Assembly: GCA_900708905.1 (NCBI GenBank) | Contig: CAADRB010000080.1 | Coordinates: forward strand, 83,490 to 147,489 | DNA length: 64,000 nt | Direction: 5' to 3' | From: Hymenolepis diminuta | Lineage: Eukaryota > Platyhelminthes > Cestoda > Cyclophyllidea > Hymenolepididae | Part shown: positions 58,430-64,000 of the stretch, in pieces | Numbering within the stretch: position 1 is the stretch's first letter | Layout of the letters: each line of letters begins with the position of its first letter | The notes under the pieces: model-generated | Seen by the model: only the letters and a program-made list of their open reading frames with translations | Databases searched by the model: none | Told to the model about the DNA's origin: nothing | Translations under genes and position numbers: made by a program

Positions 58430-61400
58430 TCCGTGACCGGCAATGTCAAGTCAAAACGACTGGACGTCAATTACACAGTTATGGTGACTGCTGAAATCAA
58501 TTTGATTAAATACTAAGGGCACAGAGGAGTCTGATATGTCGAAATGAAAATGGTTGGGTAGTGACATTCCAATCGTAAAAAGTGAAATTTCGTGTAAAGA
58601 AATAATTTTAAATTGAAATGAATTTCAAATTAAATAAATAAAGAAAATTTATTGAAGAATTTGTTAAAAGTTGAAATTTAATCATCATGAAGGAATGGAT
58701 ACGCTTCAAAATCAAATTAATTTGAGAAATGTCTAGTAACATCCTTTATAGCGTATTTCCGTTTTATTCATTCGATACCCCAAAAATTTTAGAACAATAT
58801 ACGTAGAAAAGAGGCGCCCATTCTTTACAGTTAGCATGTATTTGTTTACATATGTATCTAGAAGTGGTGTTTCAATTTCGTCTTAAAAACGTTATTAGGG
58901 TTAATTTGACAGGGGAGGGGGGGGGCTTTTATTATTTACGTTATTGATAATAGTTGAATTGAATAAAATCTGATCCAAAATCTTCCTAAACTGATTAGAT
59001 TTATATCAGCTTAAGATATGAGGGCAAACTGTTTCGATCGTTTCGCCGCCATTTTCAATCAGGAGTGCATCAATTAGACTTAGTAAATGATTTATATGAC
59101 GGTTGATGATCGCTTACACTAGTCTACCAGACAAGTGTCTGGATCCCCTTGTTTACCATTCAGGTCGGTTTGGCGTTTTGATTTATGTCGATTATTGTAC
59201 AAGGAGGACATGAATTCATACTTATTGCTTAGAATAAGAAATTAAAAAAATATCTTTATATGCATTTTTGCAAAATCGAAACTTCTTTTATCTAAACTTT
59301 ATCTTTCACTGGAGGACTAGTGTGTTACGTAAAGTCTAAACTAATAAGTATTTGTAAAACTGCAAGAATCAGGGTTACTAGAAAAATATGAGAAACAGGT
59401 TGAGTGGAGCTTTATTGATTAAGAGCAAAGGGAGTTATAGAGGTAAAAGATGAAATAGAGTCGGCTGTCAAAATTTCTATGGTTGATTGGACATCAGGGG
59501 GGCTTATATACCATGCATTTGAGAATAAAAGGTCGAGATATTGAAGGGCACCGATCCCGCAGTCGGCAAAGCCATTTGTCAGGGTTATAAATTAGGCCGA
59601 TCTGATCTAACAGTTGGCATAGTAGGACTTTGAAAATAGATGATTTAACTAAAATATCGAACCAAAATAAATTTTAAGCTATGCATGAGACGGATATTCT
59701 CATTTCACTCTTTAAAAGTCAAACTTATGAGAAAGCATCTGAAAAGAAGAGCAACAAACGAGTCTAACAATGTATGAAACAGGGGATCGAATAAGGAAGA
59801 AGCATATGATGAAGTCAGGTCTTAATGAGTCTAATGTTGTCAATTTTTTCAATATGAGCATTTTCCTTATGCTCAAATTTTACTAATTGGCTCCATATTA
59901 ATAACTGAGGTTATGTTCACTATATTCAAAGCTCGCTGGCCGGTCGATTTAGTTCCGTAGCTGGTCATGAAGCCTGCTAGATTTATTTATATTTTATTAT
60001 AGCTAAGGTCAGTGATTTTTTGATACATAGTTGATTTATGGTACTGTTGATGATCATTGTCCTCTTTTCTAGAGTCTCGATATACTTGAAGGCATGTTTG
60101 TGATGCATAACTTCTATTCAGTTAATTTGAATCACATCGCTGCACATCTTGATGCCTGACAAAACCGAGTAGATCGTGAGGAAAACTGAATATACAGATT
60201 GTTTTGCTGTACAGAAACTAGATGACTTTCAGTACTTATAAATAGTTACTCTCAAACGTAACGAATTTGGGAATCTCTGACTTCTCTTTTAATATAAAAT
60301 TCTGCCAAAGAGCGCAAACATCTTTACCTGTGGCGTTTAGGAAGAAATAATATACAAAACTGTATTGCGTGTGTATCATTATATATTTGCTTATAACTTT
60401 GATTGAGGACCGTGTAATTTTTATTGACAATAATTCAATATATATTTTTCTGCTCACCATTCACTTATTTTAATAACGACAGCATCGAAACACACATAGA
60501 GGTAGTAAACTCAAAAAGAATTGCCAAATCAACTGTTAATCAACTTTTTACATCTTTGTATTATGATTATGTGTTAATTATAGTCGAGTTATTTTGATTA
60601 GTAAAATGACCAAGGATTGAAAATTTCGATAAAATAATCTGGTTTGTATTTTCCCAATACTTCGTAATATTATGCTTTCTTTTAGTTCAGTAAACTTACA
60701 ACTGACTCAAAATGGTGTTATTTAATCGGAGCCACTTTTCTACCAAACTTCCTCACGGTATATAGTAAGATAATTACTTAGCAAGTATTAACTCCATCGG
60801 TTTGAAGAAGGAGTAACGGGACCACCAAATCTCGCCACTCCATGCTTCTTCGGATGTAAGCTTTCTTTGATTATCAGATGGACTAGAATTCGTTTGTTAA
60901 ATAGTTTCTGATCAGGACATATCTCAGGTACATATATTTACTAGAGGACATATACCGACCTTTATTTAGTGTTTATCTAGCAGAAGTAGGAACTTCGCTT
61001 AACTTTCTTATTAGAAAACTTACATTTTTTCTTATTTATTTATAATCCTATAAATAATATGTAGTCATTCTTCACCCTTTTCAGTCTCTGTTTACTGACT
61101 TTGGCTCCAAGTGATTCACATTTGTTCACTTTCACCGATTTTCTATGGAAATTGCCTGGGCGTCACTTACACAAATGAGATGTTATTTTAAAATTTCGGA
61201 GATTCTGTTAAAAATATATTAATATAGATGTGGGTAATGGCTTGGTACATTCTCAAAGTTTATTTTTTATTCTCAATAATATCTTCATTTATAACTTCTA
61301 AATATTTTGTAATGCTGCCTAACATAGTGAATAAAGCTTTCTCACTTAAGCCGGATGGGATAAATTTTAATAAATTTAATGAGTGTCAAATGCAATTTCT

Positions 61401-61560
61401 TCTATCTTGACGTCAAAGATCTTATCATTTACTGACAATTCACATCTTTGTGGCAGTAATAAATCATTTGCTTAGACTTTGAATGATCTTACCTATCGAC
61501 AGCTGTTTCCGGAGAATGTGAGAAAGTCCCTCAAGCGGGCCACACACGTTTTAAAGCCAT
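58430..61560. other. No gene supported
   Basis: AT-rich with a G-run at 58912-58925. A minus-strand frame at 60236-60460 and a plus-strand one at 61228-61410 have no recognisable family features. Confidence 0.4.
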
Positions 61561-61583
61561 TAAACACGACAGGCAAACAATCA

Positions 61584-61713
61584 TTCACAGGCTATCAAAT
61601 CTGAAGGGACACACCAGGTCTCTGATTGGTTGCCAATTTTTGATACATATGCCATTCAAAGATCCAGACAAAGAATATCAATATAGACAGTGAGGCATAA
61701 ATGTAGGGACACC
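61584..61713 (+). repeat. Local direct duplication, unit 1
   Basis: TTCACAGGCTATCAAATCTG and later GACAAAGAATATC..GACAGTGAGGCAT correspond in order to 62594-62730 (TTCACAAGCTATCAAATCTC; GACAAAGAAAAGT..GACAATGGGGCAT), about 1.0 kb downstream. Confidence 0.6.
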
Positions 61714-62593
61714 ATATTTCCTCCGGTTTGTGAATATTATTTCCTAAACAATAAAACATTTCTATGCTAGGTTAAAAGTCATTTTCATAATCAAGTATGT
61801 TCTTCATGAATTAATTTTGAATCATTCACATAAATCGAATTTTGGGAATTTTTTTGTAAAAGCGGACTAAATAAATTATGGAACAACTTTCATTCGGTGA
61901 ATTGGCCGAAAATGTGATTTTTATCTACCATAAAAATGATAACTAGCAGCTTTTTTCTGCAATGATATGAAAAATGTGTCTAGATAACAATTTTCACCTT
62001 GAATCTATGAATCGTAACTTATAATCTACGAGTAGCACCTTTCAGAATCCATTTTCTTATTTCTACAATCCACAAAGCTGTTAACTGGTGGAGAATGTAT
62101 CGTTTTTATTACTTGATCTTTCCAAACTAAGCTGGTATCGTTCTATGACTATGTCAAAACACCTTTACTAATACTTGCCGATTTGCTTATTAAAAATCAA
62201 TACAAATACACTCATAGTGATTTTGGAATTTATAAATAAAGAAGCATCTCTGTGGAAATAAAAGAATTTAGACACTTTATGGTTATATTTTACCCTAACT
62301 TTCACTTTTACTCTTCGCATTGCCATTACAAATCACGAGGTAAGATAACCATATTATTTATCTACAGATAGGGATTTTGCTATTTCTGCCCATTCCACAG
62401 TTAAAATAAAGTCTCAACTTAGACGATAAAATTGATTTTATTATATCCAGAGGCTTTCGATTGCATATTAATAGCATTTTACTCAAATCCAATTCTTGAC
62501 TCTCTTGAAAAGTGAGTGCATTTTTGGAATTAATCAAATCGCTAAACTCACAGACCCTAACATTCGACAGTCGTCAAAAAAGGAAAAAGATGA

Positions 62594-62730
62594 TTCACAA
62601 GCTATCAAATCTCTAGAGACACACTGAATCGCTGGATGATCATGCTATTTGGTTGTACTGATGCCCAAGTATTCAGTAATAAAATGCCTAGACAAAGAAA
62701 AGTAAAACAGACAATGGGGCATTAACGAGG
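62594..62730 (+). repeat. Local direct duplication, unit 2
   Basis: Second unit of the pair beginning at 61584. It lies just before the minus-strand ankyrin remnant, so the duplication may include flanks of that gene family. Confidence 0.6.
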
Positions 62731-62881
62731 TGATATTTAATGTGCTACCACTTTCAAAAAGGGGCTTTGAAATGGGCAAAATGCCTGATTTGAATTAAAG
62801 CAAAATACAATGCCTATTGGGGTCTCCAAATAATAAAGCATTTAGCGGTCTAAAAATTTTATTCATATTCCTATGTATTCT

Positions 62882-63764
62882 TCATGACTCGCTCTTGAAT
62901 ATTAATGTATCATTAGTCCCAATAATAGGAATTCCACGTACTGTTCCATTTTCAGTTAAAAATGTGGAACTTCCCAGCCATAGAGATGTCATGGTATCAA
63001 TTATTAACTTACAAGATGCAGCTTCCCAAATTAATACTCTAAGTACGTTCACGGAGGTAAAAATTCCCTCTATGGCTAATTTCAATCATCCGAAGAACGT
63101 TCATTCCCATTTGTTTCCGTTATTAATGACATCGTATTTAGATATTAACGTATTTTATCAAACAGTTGTCAAAATTAATGTGATCATGCAATTTCCGTGT
63201 ATTCAACAGTTTAATTGTCGGTTAAACAGGTTTAAGTATTTAATGTAGAGGCATAGTGAAAAATGTGGCTGGTATTTTCGTTATGAACACTTCGGCAGAC
63301 ATTATTATTAACTGTTATTATCTTGACCTTAAATTATAATGTTTTATATCATATTGAAAAGGCGCTGAAACCGGTACTCATTCGCCGAATCTGTAATCTT
63401 ACGTCGATATCTGTTAATCTCCAGAGAACTTAGGCGTCGTGTGTATTTTCTTGTCTGTTAGTCAAAATCGATGCTAACTTTTGATTAATTTCATGAAAAC
63501 CTCCACTTTAATCTTACCTTTCAGCACTAACAATCTTGGCGAATCGTCGTTTGCCTCAAAATTTTCTAAAATCCTTGGAGAATAAAATTCAATAACTGTT
63601 ACTTTTTTGTATATAAGATGTTTGCTGAATTTTAATAGATGCGTATCCGTAATTATTTTAGTGTCATTAATATTAGCCCTTAATATTTCACCGCCCTCCC
63701 ATATACCAAAATCACTTATGAATGTAGTTTGAGTATAAACATGAATAAATTGAAAATACACCAA
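62882..63764 (-). pseudogene. Ankyrin-repeat gene remnant, copy F (minus strand), best-preserved block
   Basis: The minus-strand frame 63764-63474 (96 codons, no stop) has two ankyrin repeats 34 residues apart: TDTHLLKFSKHLIYKKVTVI, then NFEANDDSPRLLVLKGKIKV and EVFMKLIKS. Further along the same strand, 63085-62882 holds LAIEGIFTSVNVLRVLIWEA, another repeat. The segment between is not open in one frame and may be an intron or decay. This is the one place where a functional exon could survive. The opposite-strand frame at 62817-63248 overlaps it, but I see no motif in that one. Confidence 0.55.
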
Positions 63765-63953
63765 TTATTTGTGCCTTATTCATAGTCAGAAAAAATTTTA
63801 TTTTATAATTTATTTATATTTTTTATTAACTCCCCTACATTGAGCACAGGGGATCAAATAATGGTGCTGCGTGGTAGGACTAGAAGATTTCCATCTGAAG
63901 AAGGCAAATGATTCAAACATTGCTTTAAGAAAGCCCAAATAAGGATATTTCGG

Positions 63954-63998
63954 ATCAAGGTCAATATACCCCCCGCCGGGGGGTATATTGACCTTGAT
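63954..63998. repeat. 21-bp perfect stem hairpin at the window end
   Basis: 63954-63974 and 63978-63998 are exact reverse complements (stem starting ATCAAGGTCAATATACCCCC) around the 3-nt loop GCC. It is far more perfect than the other foldbacks here. It could be the tip of a longer inverted repeat or element continuing past the window. Confidence 0.9.
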
Positions 63999-64000
63999 AC

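Noticed and set aside
62817..63248. 143-codon plus-strand frame, the longest in the second half apart from one broken by N
   Set aside because: No domain recognised; the opposite strand carries an ankyrin-type repeat in the same place, so the frame is more likely a shadow.
1..64000. CRISPR array, rRNA, bacterial operon or prophage
   Set aside because: No regularly spaced repeats, no rRNA-like conserved blocks, and genes are spliced; the window is eukaryotic.

Overview
This is metazoan nuclear DNA, AT-rich, with spliced genes (GT-AG introns from 43 nt to about 4.6 kb) and a heavy load of decayed transposable elements. The mix of tiny and very long introns, tRNA-derived SINEs, mariner elements and LINE debris, with both genes diverged from their vertebrate homologues, suggests an invertebrate. 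A parasitic flatworm is my best guess, but that is an inference and not proven by the window. There is no bacterial operon, CRISPR array, rRNA gene or convincing functional tRNA.

Region 1 (about 617-20,018, + strand) is the 3' two-thirds of a ZYG11B/ZER1-family gene: eleven exons that join in one frame into 626 residues and end at a TAG stop. The family are substrate receptors of CUL2 ubiquitin ligases. The introns hold a foldback MITE, two or three dispersed repeat families and two tRNA-like SINE copies.

Region 2 (about 21,589-25,715, + strand) is an ERI3-like DEDDh 3'-5' exoribonuclease: six exons, 207 residues visible, all four catalytic acidic residues and the general-base histidine present, and an AATAAA signal 50 nt after the stop. 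A full-length but frameshifted mariner element (1,288 bp, clear TIRs, TA duplication) sits in its longest visible intron, and a 61-base run of N falls within the transposase.

Region 3 (about 26-64 kb) has no gene I can call intact. It is a graveyard in which several decayed copies of an ankyrin-repeat gene family recur on both strands (about 28.5-31.2, 37.8-40.5, 42.9-43.1, 44.8-45.8, 58.2-58.4 and 62.9-63.8 kb). Between them lie a Ty3/gypsy RNase H fragment, a LINE with endonuclease and reverse-transcriptase remnants, a deleted mariner and a third SINE. The most striking structure is a pair of near-identical 864-bp inverted arms (36,217-37,080 and 40,954-41,817) that enclose 3.9 kb containing one of the ankyrin pseudogenes. 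A 21-bp perfect-stem hairpin ends the window.

The two recognised genes lie in the same orientation, 1.6 kb apart. Nothing suggests co-regulation beyond proximity.
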